The notes under the pieces are model-generated. The model ran no database searches. It saw nothing but the letters and a program-made list of their open reading frames with translations, and was not told the origin of the DNA. Shown piece after piece: positions 47,758 to 61,007 of a DNA stretch of 64,000 nucleotides. Positions within the stretch are counted from its first letter, which is position 1. Each line of letters starts with the position of its first letter. Both the position numbers and the translations under genes were made by a program. The DNA comes from Pseudorasbora parva (taxonomy: Eukaryota; Chordata; Actinopteri; Cypriniformes; Gobionidae): contig NC_090184.1 of NCBI RefSeq assembly GCF_024679245.1, positions 3,922,047 through 3,986,046 on the forward strand, written 5' to 3'.

Positions 47758-50700
47758 TAAAATCAAAAAGTCAGAATTATGTGATATAAAGTCATAATTG
47801 TGAGATAAAAAAAATCAGAATTGTGTGATATAAAGTCAGAATTATGTGATATAAAGTCAGAATTGTGTGATATAAAGTCAGAATTGAGTGATATAAAGTC
47901 AGAATTGAGTGATATAAAGTCAGAATTGTGTGATATAAAGTCAGAATTATGTGATATAAAGTCAGAATTGAGTGATATAAAGTCAGAATTGTGAGATATA
48001 AAGTCAGAATTGTGAGATAAAAAAAATCTAAATTATGTCATATAAAGTCAGAATTATGTGATATAAAGTCATAATTGTGTGATATAAAGTCATAATTGAG
48101 TGATATAAAGTCAGAATTGAGTGATTTAAAGTCAGAATTGAGTGATATAAAGTCAGAATTGTGTGATATAAAGTCAGAATTGAGTGATATAAAGTCAGAA
48201 TTGAGTGATATAAAGTCAGAATTGAGTGATATAAAGTCAGAATTGAGTGATTTAAAGTCAGAATAGTGTGATATAAAGTCAGAATTGAGTGATATAAAGT
48301 CAGAATAGTGTGATATAGTCAGAATTGTGTGATATAAAGTCAGAATTGAGTGATATAAAGTCAGAATTGAGTGATATAAAGTAAGAATTGAGTGATTTAA
48401 AGTCAGAATAGTGTGATATAAAGTCAGAATTGAGTGATATAAAGTCAGAATTGAGTGATATAAAGTCAGAATTGTGTGATATAAAGTCAGAATTGAGTGA
48501 TATAAAGTCAGAATTGAGTGATATAAAGTCAGAATTGTGTGATATAAAGTCAGAATTGAGTGATATAAAGTCAGAATTGTGAGATATAAAGTCAGAATTG
48601 AGTGATATAAAGTCAGAATTGAGTGATATAAAGTCAGAATTGAGTGATTTAAAGCCAGAATTGTGAGATATAAAGTCAGAATTGAGTGATATAAAGTCAG
48701 AATTGAGTGATATAAAGTCAGAATTGTGTGATATAAAGTCAGAATTGAGTGACATAAAGTCAGAATTGAGTGATATAAAGTCAGAATAGTGTGATATAAA
48801 GTCAGAATTGAGTGACATAAAGTCAGAATTGAGTGATATAAAGTCAGAATTGAGTGATATAAAGTCAGAATTGTGTGATATAAAGTCAGAATTGTGAGAT
48901 ATAAAGTCAGAATTGAGTGATATAAAGTCAGAATAGTGTGATATAAAGTCAGAATTGTGAGATATAAAGTCAGAATTGAGTGACATAAAGTCAGAATTGA
49001 GTGATTTAAAGTCAGAATAGTGTGATATAAAGTCAGAATTGAGTGATATAAAGTCAGAATAGTGTGATATAAAGTCAGAATTGAGTGATATAAAGTCAGA
49101 ATTGAGTGATATAAAGTAAGAATTGAGTGATTTAAAGTCAGAATTGAGTGATATAAAGTCAGAATTGAGTGATATAAAGTCAGAATTGTGTGATATAAAG
49201 TCAGAATTGAGTGATATAAAGTCAGAATTGAGTGATATAAAGTCAGAATTGTGTGATATAAAGTCAGAATTGAGTGATATAAAGTCAGAATTGAGTGATA
49301 TAAAGTCAGAATTGTGTGATATAAAGTCAGAATTGTGTGATATGAAGTCAGAATAGTGTGATATAAAGTCAGAGTTGTGAGATATAAAGTCAGAATTGAG
49401 TGATATAAAGTCAGAATTGAGTGATATAAAGTCAGAATTGAGTGATATAAAGTCAGAATTGTGTGATATAAAGTCAGAATTGAGTGATATAAAGTCAGAA
49501 TTGTGAGATATAAAGTCAGAATTGAGTGATATAAAGTCAGAATTGAGTGATATAAAGTCAGAATTGTGAGATATAAAGTCAGAATTGAGTGATTTAAAGT
49601 CAGAATTGAGTGATATAAAGTCAGAATTGTGAGATATAAAGTCAGAATTGAGTGATATAAAGTCAGAATTGAGTGATATAAAGTCAGAATTGTATGATAT
49701 AAAGTCAGAATTGAGTGATATAAAGTCAGAATTGAGTGATATAAAGTCAGAATTGTGAGATATAAAGTCAGAATTGAGTGATATAAAGTCAGAATTGAGT
49801 GATATAAAGTCAGAATTGTGAGATATAAAGTCAGAATTGAGTGATATAAAGTCAGAATTGTGCGATATAAAGTCAGAATTGAGCGATATAAAGTCAGAAT
49901 TGAGTGATATAAAGTCAGAATTGTGTGATATAAAGTCAGAATTGAGTGATATAAAGTCAGAATTGTGTGATATAAAGTCAGAATTGTGTGATATAAAGTC
50001 AGAATTGAGTGATATAAAGTCAGAATTGTGTGATATAAAGTCAGAATTGAGTGATATTAAGTCAGAATTGTGTGATATAAAGTCAGAATTGAGTGATATA
50101 AAGTCAGAATTGTGAGATATAAAGTCAGAATAGTGTGATATAAAGTCAGAATTGAGTGATATAAAGTCAGAATTGAGTGATATAAAGTCAGAATTGAGTG
50201 ATATAAAGTCAGAATTGAGTTATATAAAGTCAGAATTGAGTTATATAAAGTCAGAATTGAGTGATATAAAGTCAGAATTGAGTTATATAAAGTCAGAATT
50301 GAGTGATATAAAGTCAGAATTGAGTGATATAAAGTCAGAATTGAGTGATATAAAGTCAGAATTGTGTGATATAAAGTCAGAATTGAGTGATATAAAGTCA
50401 GAATTGAGTGATATAAAGTCAGAATTGAGTGATATAAAGTCAGAATTGAGTGATATAAAGTCAGAATTGAGTGATATAAAGTCAGAATTGTGTGATATAA
50501 AGTCAGAATTGAGTGATATAAAGTCAGAATTGAGTGATATAAAGTCAGAATTGAGTGATATAAAGTCAGAATTGAGTGATATAAAGTCAGAATTGTGTGA
50601 TATAAAGTCAGAATTGAGTGATATAAAGTCAGAATTGTGAGATATAAAGTCAGAATTGAGTGATTTAAAGTCAGAATTGAGTGATATAAAGTCAGAATTG

Positions 50701-50913
50701 TGTGATATAAAGTCAGAATTGAGTGATATAAAGTCAGAATTGAGTGATATAAAGTCAGAATTGAGTGATATAAAGTCAGAATTGAGTGATATAAAGTCAG
50801 AATTGTGTGATATAAAGTCAGAATTGAGTGATATAAAGTCAGAATTGTGAGATATAAAGTCAGAATTGAGTGATATAAAGTCAGAATTGAGTGATTCTGG
50901 CTTTATATCATTC
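47758..50913. repeat. 21-bp minisatellite, ~149 copies, upstream of tcf7l1
   Basis: About 3.1 kb of tandem 21-mers with core GAGTGATATAAAGTCAGAAT. Frequent variants have TGTGAT, TGAGAT, GATTTAAAG, TAGTGTG or GTAAG. Because 21 is divisible by three, both strands keep long open frames (SDIKSEL heptads on plus; FISLNSD on minus) broken only by variants that create stops; these are not genes. At least one unit is shortened (48311-48326). The array ends with a single unit in inverted orientation (50894-50913, 18 of 20 matches). A long array this close to a promoter could affect chromatin or vary between individuals, but no function is shown by sequence. Confidence 0.97.
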
Positions 50914-51306
50914 AGGCGTGATGAGACGTCATGCTCGGCCCGATTCGTCTGGAACTGGTGCTTCTTTGGTTGTGGAGCCGCACGCAAAGTGAAAAATTTG
51001 ACTTGCACACCGGCAAGCGAAATGGGGTTTCGCGTACTGTACGTTGGCGTCAATTTGCCGCAATCTCTCTTTCCTCAGAGATGGTCAAGTCAAGTTCAGT
51101 TTGTGCATGATGATAACATGATATTACAATTTTTTTTATACTGTATCCTAAATTGTGGATAATTAAGCATATGCTGAAGGACATTTTCTGGAGTGTTAAC
51201 GATTAAAAGAAAAAAACAACAAGAACAACCAAACAGAACTGAAAACTGTGACCCTAAACCGTGATATGAACTGAACCGTGGGTTTTGTGAACCGTGCCAC
51301 TCCTAA
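50914..51306. mobile_element. 3' end of a hAT-like element (ACCGTG family)
   Basis: Directly after the minisatellite comes a GC-richer segment, then 51240-51305 with repeated ACCGTG/AACCGTG motifs ending GTGAACCGTGCCACTCCTAA. This arrangement is the usual terminal region of fish hAT elements that begin TAGGAGTGGCACGGTTCAC in the other orientation. No matching opposite terminus was seen left of the array, so it is a one-ended remnant, or the array grew inside the element. A chance frame (50866-51162) crosses the junction. Confidence 0.5.
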
Positions 51307-52382
51307 TATGCTCCTAAAACGCAATCATCCGTTGCAGTTTTCATCCATTTTATTTATTGTTTTTGGTATTTATTCGAAGGCATTGTTTGTTTTGTTCATT
51401 TATTGTGGCTATTTAAAATGTTTTCCGTTTTCAGTGTTAAATAGTCTTTAGAAATAAAAGTTCATTGATCTTTGAAAAGGTGTACCTGTTTTATTAGGCC
51501 ATTATCATTATTTTAGATGAAAATGGTCTCAGAACGACATTATTATCGTTTATCGCAATCATTTATTGCTTCCATTCGTTTCAACACATCAAAATAGGGA
51601 ATAAAAGACTAAATTTTCACTTTATTTTTGAAAATAAATTACTTTAGATAAATGATAGAAATCAAAATATCAAAATTAAAAATGCAAACAATAATAAATC
51701 TGGCAGAAAGCTACCATATTATTTTTTCACCTTGTAATGCCAGAAAAAACACCAACATGCTGGCATTCAAAACCCCACTTAATCTGTTATAATAATATTT
51801 ATGTTTATATACTACTTGAGTTATGGAGTCAATGTTATGGAGTGAAACCTATAATATAGCTTGCTGGTTTTAGCAGTCATATGTTACAGTTACAATTGCA
51901 AACATGTACTTAGTAAGTTAATAGTGTATCATTATTGCTCATACTTACTTACTTACTTACCACCGCTGGGCTTTCACTGCTGGGTGATTATTTTTTATTA
52001 TTAATCGGTGCTACATGAGAAAACAGAGAAAAGGGCTGTTGTCTTCCCTTTTGCCAAATAGGTAGAAAAACTTCAACACCCATAATGCACTGGGGCATGT
52101 TGTCGTCCAAGGCCACTCCCAACAGTCTGCTTTTACACTTACCAGTCACATACCGCTTTGCTTTAGTAGGAAATTATCTTAGCAAACTTTTAGGAAATGC
52201 TGTTTAAAGAGTAGACAAAGTATATTCAGTTATAAAGCACAATAACTGTTCTCTTAAAAACCCTCTGTACGTGGGCGGGGATAAAAAAATATGGGTATTA
52301 TAATCTATAAGAAAGAGTTAAATATGAATTGCTCAGTCAAGATAACATGGAGGATGAGTAAACATTGTTCATTTATATACTA
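51307..52382. other. AT-rich sequence, no supported gene
   Basis: No coding frame listed and no repeat boundary recognised; contains a short ACTT tandem around 51942-51960. Confidence 0.4.
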
Positions 52383-52741
52383 CACTGTAAAAAAATACAA
52401 CTTTTTTTAGAAAAAAAGTTGAAATTAATATTTTGAGTAAATACAATGAACATTTTTTGAGATTCGACAACCTTTATTAAAATATTATTACAAGATTTTA
52501 ATATTGGGTAATTGTGTGTGTTTTATTTGTGATGACGCAGTGAAACATGCCAAATTGATGATTTATCAAAAATTTTATGTGGTTCAGATACAATAATATT
52601 TTGAGTTCCTATTTATTAAACAAATTTCCTTCATTCTATCAACTCAAATTTTTTATTTCAATGAACTCAACATTTTAAGGCAACCTGGTTACTTACTTTG
52701 TTAAGTTAAACCAACAAAAACCAAACAGTTTTTTTACAGTG
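52383..52741. mobile_element. TA-flanked MITE (CACTGTAAAAAA), copy 1
   Basis: 359 bp between TA (52381-52382) and TA (52742-52743). Ends CACTGTAAAAAAATAC and GTTTTTTTACAGTG. Interior: TTGAGATTCGACAACC, GATGACGCAGTGAAACATGC, AAGGCAACCTGGTTACTTAC. Inverted partner of 52759-53203. Confidence 0.85.
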
Positions 52742-52758
52742 TACCAACATTATAACTA

Positions 52759-53203
52759 CAATGTAAAAAAATATTGTTGGTTTCTGATGGTTTAACTTAA
52801 AAAAGTAAGTAACCTGGTTGCCTTAAAATTTTGAGTTTATTGAAATTAAATATTTGAGTTGATACAATGAAGGACACTTGTTTAATAAATAGAAACTCAA
52901 AATATTATTGTATCTAAACCACATAAAAATTTTAATAAATCATGAAAATAGCACTATTTGGCATGTTTCACTGCGTCATCAGAAATAAAACACACAAAAT
53001 TACCCAATATGTTTACAAAATCTTTTAATAATATTTTTTTAAAGGTTGTCGAATCTCAAAAAAATTTCATTGTATTAACTGTATTAATATACTATACTAA
53101 AATACTAAAATACTATATTTAATTGTATTAAAAATTTAATTTCAATGAACTCAAATTTTAAGGCAACCAGGTAACTTTTTTTCTAAATATTTTTTTTACA
53201 GTG
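52759..53203. mobile_element. TA-flanked MITE (CACTGTAAAAAA), copy 2, inverted
   Basis: 445 bp between TA (52757-52758) and TA (53204-53205). It is the reverse complement of copy 1, for example GTAAGTAACCTGGTTGCCTT, GCATGTTTCACTGCGTCATC and GGTTGTCGAATCTCAA. It carries about 90 extra bp near the right end, including a second AAGGCAACCAGGTAAC, so it is a composite or has an internal duplication. Confidence 0.85.
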
Positions 53204-53205
53204 TA

Positions 53206-54766
<1,561 letters not shown>

Positions 54767-55872
54767 AGATTTTCAGATATTGCTATCTTACATTTTGTCC
54801 CCATAACGTAGGGTTTACCAGGCCACACAAACACACACACAAACTCTCTGACACACTCAATCTCTCATACAGACACATACACTCACACATTCACTTACTC
54901 TCTCACACACATACACACTTTTTTTTCAGAGTGATTTGTAAAGTCATTTTGAAAAAAAAAAATATATATATACTCTCAGTAAAATTAAGTTTTGTTATTT
55001 ATAATATGCATTATGGCAAGTTTCCTCACCTCACACTCTTAATATGCTGGGCTTTAACTATATTCATGAAGACATGATTGAATATCTAACATAACATTAG
55101 AAAGTTATTAGAAAGAGAATGAAATGTTGATCATTGCTATATATTAAGGCAACAGGGATGAAAGTTTTACAGCTGACTAACATTTAAAGTCTCGTGCTAA
55201 AGGTCATGGAAACACCACTCGCCTCATCTACAGATATACACACTGCAATAATCATTTTCACTAATCATATAAAAAGGTTGATATTTTAAGATCATTCCTT
55301 AAAAAATGTAACAAAATGAAGGGCTCAAGGACACTAACTTTAAATCTTTTTGAAAGAAAAGGCAAGTAAAATATACAATTATACATAAAGCGATTATAGA
55401 CCAATGGCTTTATCCAATATATCTTTTGTATGTTTCATTAAAATGTGCATATTTGTTTATATGGTGTGCTTTTTTAAACCCAAGAACACGTTTTGTAGAA
55501 TCTGTGTATCTGCTGGCCATAAGCGTATCAAACACACATGACAATAGAAAGAGGCGGAAATAAAAGTTAATTCAGACAATTAAGTTCTGCAAGCACACCT
55601 ACTGTGACTCACTGTACAATCAGGCCCGTAAAGCACAAACAAAGAGATGTCCCAATACGCGTGTGAAGTTAAGCAGACTCTCAGTGACTGCTCCTCATGA
55701 GCTGCTCTTCTGACAGTAAGTCTGATCACGATGGGAACCCTCCCGTGTGGTTTTAAGAAGCTAAAAACGGAGGATAAGCTGGCATAAGAATCCGCCTTCT
55801 CAAAGAATGCAACGACGCCACTTAGTTTGGACGAACTGCTGCGAATGAGCACTGGAGGGTGCGTCTGAGGAC
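54767..55872. other. Unique sequence, no supported gene
   Basis: 54870-54920 has further CA/CT-rich patches. The minus frame 55580-55924 has no domain and ends in a CA tract. Confidence 0.4.
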
Positions 55873-55897
55873 AAACACACACACACACACACACACA
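55873..55897. repeat. Short (CA)n tract
   Basis: About 12 CA units adjoining the next repeat. Confidence 0.9.

Positions 55898-56918
<1,021 letters not shown>

Positions 56919-56979
<61 letters not shown>
56919..56979. repeat. (CA)n microsatellite
   Basis: About 30 CA units directly after the dispersed repeat. Confidence 0.97.
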
Positions 56980-56983
<4 letters not shown>

Positions 56984-57439
56984 AAGTGTGTGTTGTTTTA
57001 TTCTGTTCTTGTTGTATTTGCACTTTCCAGTGTTTATGTCGCTTCATGTAAATCTCTGCTTAAGGTTTACGTCTCTCTCTCTGCTGATGAGGTGTTTGTT
57101 GAGGTGATTACTCCATACGGGTCATTAGTTTTTGGACTGTAGTGCTTCTTTAGCAAATCTAGAGTATTCTGTGTCCACGGCTCATCACGGGACTGCCTAA
57201 TTCAGCCGCTGCGAGGAGACGGGGCTCTGGCCCACCAGGTTCACTGATTAGACTGAGAGAATAAAGGAGGCCTCTGAATGATTCATGTTGTTTGATTCCA
57301 CACCAGGCGGTTTTGTTTTCCCGCTAGTAGCAAAATTAAACTCTTTTCAAGTACCCAGCTCTATGGCATGATGCTTTTTTGGGGGGTCCAGATCTATTAA
57401 TTATTAAACAAAATATGCGTTTTAAAAACGCAATTCATA
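56980..57439. other. Unique sequence, nothing recognised
   Basis: No gene supported. 57150-57330 is balanced and repeat-poor. Confidence 0.35.
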
Positions 57440-58260
57440 TATATGCTACTCTTCAAAAGTTTGGGGTCAGAAATAATTTTCTCTTTTGAAAGAAATGAAT
57501 ACACGCATTAACTTGATCATTTATAATTCTACTTCAAATAAATTCTGTTCTTTAGAACTTTCTATTCATCAAAGAATCCTGATTTTTTTTTTACCAAATA
57601 TTAATGAGAACAACTGTTTTCAACATTGATAATAGTAATAATAATAATAATAATAATAAATATAATATAGTAAACGCTTATTTAAAATTGTAATACTATT
57701 TTTAAAATTTTACTTTTTGTTGTTGTTGTTTTTATACTGTATTTTCGACAATATCAAATAAATGCTGCCTTGGTAAGCAGAAGACACTTTTTTTGGTCAG
57801 ATTTCTGTATTTTTATTAAGGCTCGTGTCATGCCCAGCTTTCAACTATGCTTTAAAAATGTTTTATTTGGCTTTTTTTCCTATAACAATTATCATAAGGA
57901 ATATTACTTAATTAATCTGATGCTACTGTTAGCTAAATTTAGTATCCATAAATGTAAATTTGGGGGTAATAAGCCTTTATTTCTTATTCTAAAATTAGAA
58001 ATGCAACAATACCTTAATACAATATTATATTTAAAAAATAAGAAAGCTGTAAAATGTGTTTCTACTTGTAAACATTTTCATATTTTTATTTAAATTTTAA
58101 GTTTGTCACTACTCTGTTTTATTATTGTACTTATGTCTTACTGTGTTTGTTTATTGTACCCCTGACTGTTTGTATTTTTGTATTTCTTTAAAAGCAATAA
58201 AAAAAAAAAAAAATAAAAAAAAAGCAGAAGACACTTTTTTTTTTTTTTTTACGTATGAAA
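57440..58260. mobile_element. TTCAAAAGTTTG-type repeat split by an L1 insertion
   Basis: 57445-57775 (CTACTCTTCAAAAGTTTGGG, CTATTCATCAAAGAATCCTG, TGTTTTCAACATTGATAATA, AAATAAATGCTGCCTTGGTA) and 58222-58260 form one repeat copy interrupted by 57795-58221. An AATAAT tract lies at 57632-57662. Confidence 0.8.
57795..58221 (+). mobile_element. 5'-truncated L1-type LINE with 20-bp target duplication
   Basis: The flanks are duplicated: AAGCAGAAGACACTTTTTTT at 57775-57794 and again from 58222. The insert carries the last ~100 codons of an L1 ORF2-like protein (LLLAKFSIHKCKFGG, then KPLFLILKLEM) with a stop at 58091-58093, a ~105-bp 3' UTR, the AATAAA signal near 58196 and an A-rich tail. Short length, A-tail and duplication are the signature of target-primed reverse transcription. 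The apparent start of the open frame lies in the duplicated host sequence, so it is chimeric and not a gene. Confidence 0.88.
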
Positions 58261-58369
58261 ATAATGTTCATTTATTTCAACTAAAAAACTTAAGTATAAT
58301 CAACTTGGTTGTAGAAGTAATTCTTAATTTCAGCTCAAAATACCCCACAGATCCTGTTGTAAATGGCAA

Positions 58370-58500
58370 TTTTTGAGTGAAAGGAAACACATGCTGTTTT
58401 TGTTCATGTCTCTTTAAATGCAAATGAGCTTCTGCTCCACCCCTCCCCCTTTCCAGAAGAGGGCGGGGCCTGTACAGCCCATGCCTCGGATACTATGTTA
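58370..58500 (+). mobile_element. Fragment of the GTCCCTTTAAATGCAAAT family
   Basis: TGTCTCTTTAAATGCAAATG, AGCTTCTGCTCCACCCC and AGAAGAGGGCGGGGCCTGT match 29210-29440 (reverse) and 59146-59765. Confidence 0.68.
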
Positions 58501-59145
58501 GAAACAAATAAAACATCTTTTTAGTTTTGATTATTATCTCACGCTCACACGACTGCAGTTCTTCATCATCATGAAAGTTTATGATCTGCATGTGTTTTAA
58601 AGTCATTTCAATCTAAACTTCTGATATATGGTAAGACACACCTGAAGCACGCGCACAGAAAGCTGTGTGTCAGACAGAGCGTCCTGTGAGTATCAAACTC
58701 AGTTCTCTTTTACATCTTATTGCGCTTAAACTGTCAAACACACACAATGTTATGTCAAAAACACACACAGTTCACATGAACACAGTCGGTTATGTCTGTG
58801 AACGTAAACATGTCTATTAGATGTGTGTAATAAAGTGACAGCAGTGTAATATACAGTACCTACTGCTATATGTGCTCTTAATATGAATCAAACAACACTA
58901 GAACAACACTCTCGACTGAGTGACTTTAGTAGCTTTAATAAGAACACATTTCTGACTTGAATGCTCTGGCGAGGAGATGTACATGACGGACCGTGTACAG
59001 CTCACTGAGGGGTGGAGCTATGGTAATTCATCAGCAGTGGTGGGCGAGGCCTAAGCAATGTGAAAGTCACATTGGAGTTAATTCCTGAACGGCTCATTTT
59101 GAGACTTGCTGCGTCTGAAATCAAATACTTACCTAATTTTAACTT
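58501..59145. other. Sequence between two related repeat fragments
   Basis: Probably largely interior of the same repeat family (GGGGTGGAGCTATGG, GGGCGAGGCCTAAGC), but the borders are unclear. No gene. Confidence 0.35.
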
Positions 59146-59765
59146 TTTTTGGGATGAGCAAAAACACACCGTTTTCGTGTTTGTCCCTTTAAATGCAAAT
59201 TAGCTGCTGCTCCCTGCCTGTTCTTTCAAGAAGAGGGTGGAGCTTCAACAGCTCGTGCAACAACAAAAACAACAAAAGAACATGTCAGAAACTAACAGTG
59301 TTTAGTTCGAACCAGACTCGGACAACAATGCCAACAAAGCCAGAGAATATCTGCTGCATATAGATAGAACAGTTAGTTTAGTTTAATTACGTTTATAACT
59401 TATGTTGCCATCTTGCTTTTATCCACTATCCACCTTTCCGAATGGTGGCCAAAACTTTACTGATGGGTTTTATGAAATGTATTGTTCATCACACAAAAGA
59501 TTAAGCGTCTGAGCTGCTCAAGCGCAAAGAAAATGGTGGACATTACGGGACAGTCTGTCAGCGACGTGGGTGGAAACATGCAGATTATGGGGGGGTAATA
59601 TTATAATATATCCCCTTCCTACATCAAAAGGAGAAAAAAATCTGAGCGGCTTGTTTTTTCACATGCTTCCAGAGAAAGGCTTACCAAAACAAAGTTACTG
59701 TGATGTCCTGTTTCACGGTTTCTGGGTTGGTAGACGCACCAGGTACCCGATTATAGCACCTTTAA
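59146..59765 (+). mobile_element. TTAA-type element ending GATTATAGCACCTTTAA
   Basis: GTTTGTCCCTTTAAATGCAA, GAAGAGGGTGGAGCTTCAAC, ACATGTCAGAAACTAACAG and GGTTTCTGGGTTGGTAGACG lead to the terminus CGATTATAGCACCTTTAA (TTAA 59762-59765). The left terminus was not found. The frame at 59570-59785 lies inside it and has no domain. Confidence 0.65.
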
Positions 59766-59872
59766 ATTATATTACGCTTACTTAAAAAATCAAGTTGGAT
59801 CTCGTATAGGTTAATTTATTTTAATGAGTTAAATGTAAGAACATATATTATTTTTTGCAGTGTATAATGACT

Positions 59873-60550
59873 TTAAAGGTGCACTATGCAACTTTCCGTT
59901 CACTGGAGGGCACCTATTCTAATCAAAGGCGTAGTTTGATGACGCCAAGTGTGAGCGCAGTATCTTGGGACTTGTGGTCTTCACCTCACAGCCGGTGGAA
60001 AATAGGACTCGAGCAGAAATCATGTTGATGGATGCGGTTATTAACGTTACTGTAGTGAAGCAGGACCGAATGTTGTGGAGCTGAGCACGGCCGCTGGAGC
60101 TATTGTTAAACAAACACACGGCTCGCAAACACCGGGACTTTTATTATGACGGGACGGGACACAGTCGCCGGGGGGCGCGCACTTCCGCTTTTTCCGTTCA
60201 TGATTATGAGGTAAAGCAGCTCTGTTTATCATATTAGATACATTTAAGTGTGTTTAAAAAGATGTTATGACGTTACTCTGTGTGTTCGCTCGGCACTGCT
60301 GTGACATGTTCACACTGCTAAGAGAAAAGCGCTTCTGCAGGATAAAGCTGAAGGTAACGCAGATATGACGCGATTGACAGGCGACTCGCTCAAACGCTAT
60401 GCTGACACGTCCCGGTCCTTAGTTAAAATAGCAATTTTCTCACAATTTACAAATAGTTGGAAACTAGTACTCAAATGAACAAAATGTATAACAGTGGCCT
60501 AGTGGTTTTTGGATATTTTACTGCAAAAATACTACATAGTGCACCTTTAA
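59873..60550 (-). mobile_element. TTAA-flanked MITE, AGGTGCACTATG family, inverted copy
   Basis: 678 bp, full length, opposite orientation to 2706-3392: TTAAAGGTGCACTATGCAAC to TACATAGTGCACCTTTAA. Shared interior includes CACCTCACAGCCGG and CGATTGACAGGCGACTCGCT. Minus-strand frames at 59919-60232 are chance. Confidence 0.88.
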
Positions 60551-60714
60551 TACACAATATCTATGATTTTTCATGTTTTTACTTTCTGAATTAAAATTCA
60601 TGAGGCATAAAGATAATGCAAACCTAAATTTGGCAAAAGGTTTGTTTATTGTTTCTTACACTGAACAAAAAAGATCAATAAGTTATGACAATCAAAATAA
60701 GATAAGCAACTAGT

Positions 60715-60835
60715 AAGTTATACAGGATTTGACAATTTTTGTATGTAAATTAAGTTGAAATGACTTAAACATCCAAGTTTATTTTACTTAAAAATTTAAG
60801 GTAGCAACTTTTTTTTACAGGAGAATCTGTTAATC
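60715..60835. repeat. Fragment of the CACTGTAAAAA-type family
   Basis: TAAGTTGAAATGACTTAAAC and AAATTTAAGGTAGCAACTTT then TTTTTTTACAGG resemble the terminal part of the 52383-53203 elements. A second scrap (59850-59866, TTTTTTGCAGTGTA) lies just left of the MITE. Confidence 0.45.
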
Positions 60836-60894
60836 TATTCATGCAAAGACTTGTGTCAGAAACAAAATACTACATTGATAATTATACATACATA

Positions 60895-60944
60895 CATATA
60901 CATATATATATACATATATAAATATATATGCTAGGTTACGCTAG

Positions 60945-61003
<59 letters not shown>
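60895..61003. repeat. (TA)n / TACA-rich microsatellite
   Basis: Imperfect ATATACAT units then a ~53-bp perfect TA tract (60949-61002). Confidence 0.93.

Positions 61004-61007
<4 letters not shown>

Noticed and set aside
47758..50913. CRISPR-like or phage-like repeat array
   Set aside because: Direct 21-mers without unique spacers, in a vertebrate genome; simple minisatellite.
50283..51053. 256-residue minus-strand and 162-residue plus-strand heptad-repeat proteins (possible coiled coil)
   Set aside because: SDIKSEL/FISLNSD heptads are translation of the 21-bp minisatellite; stops appear wherever the variants TAGTGTG or TGAGAT occur, so there is no coding constraint.
57770..58093. Complete 107-residue protein gene
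   Set aside because: The first residues are host target-duplication sequence and the rest is an L1 ORF2 C-terminal fragment, so it is a chimeric frame.
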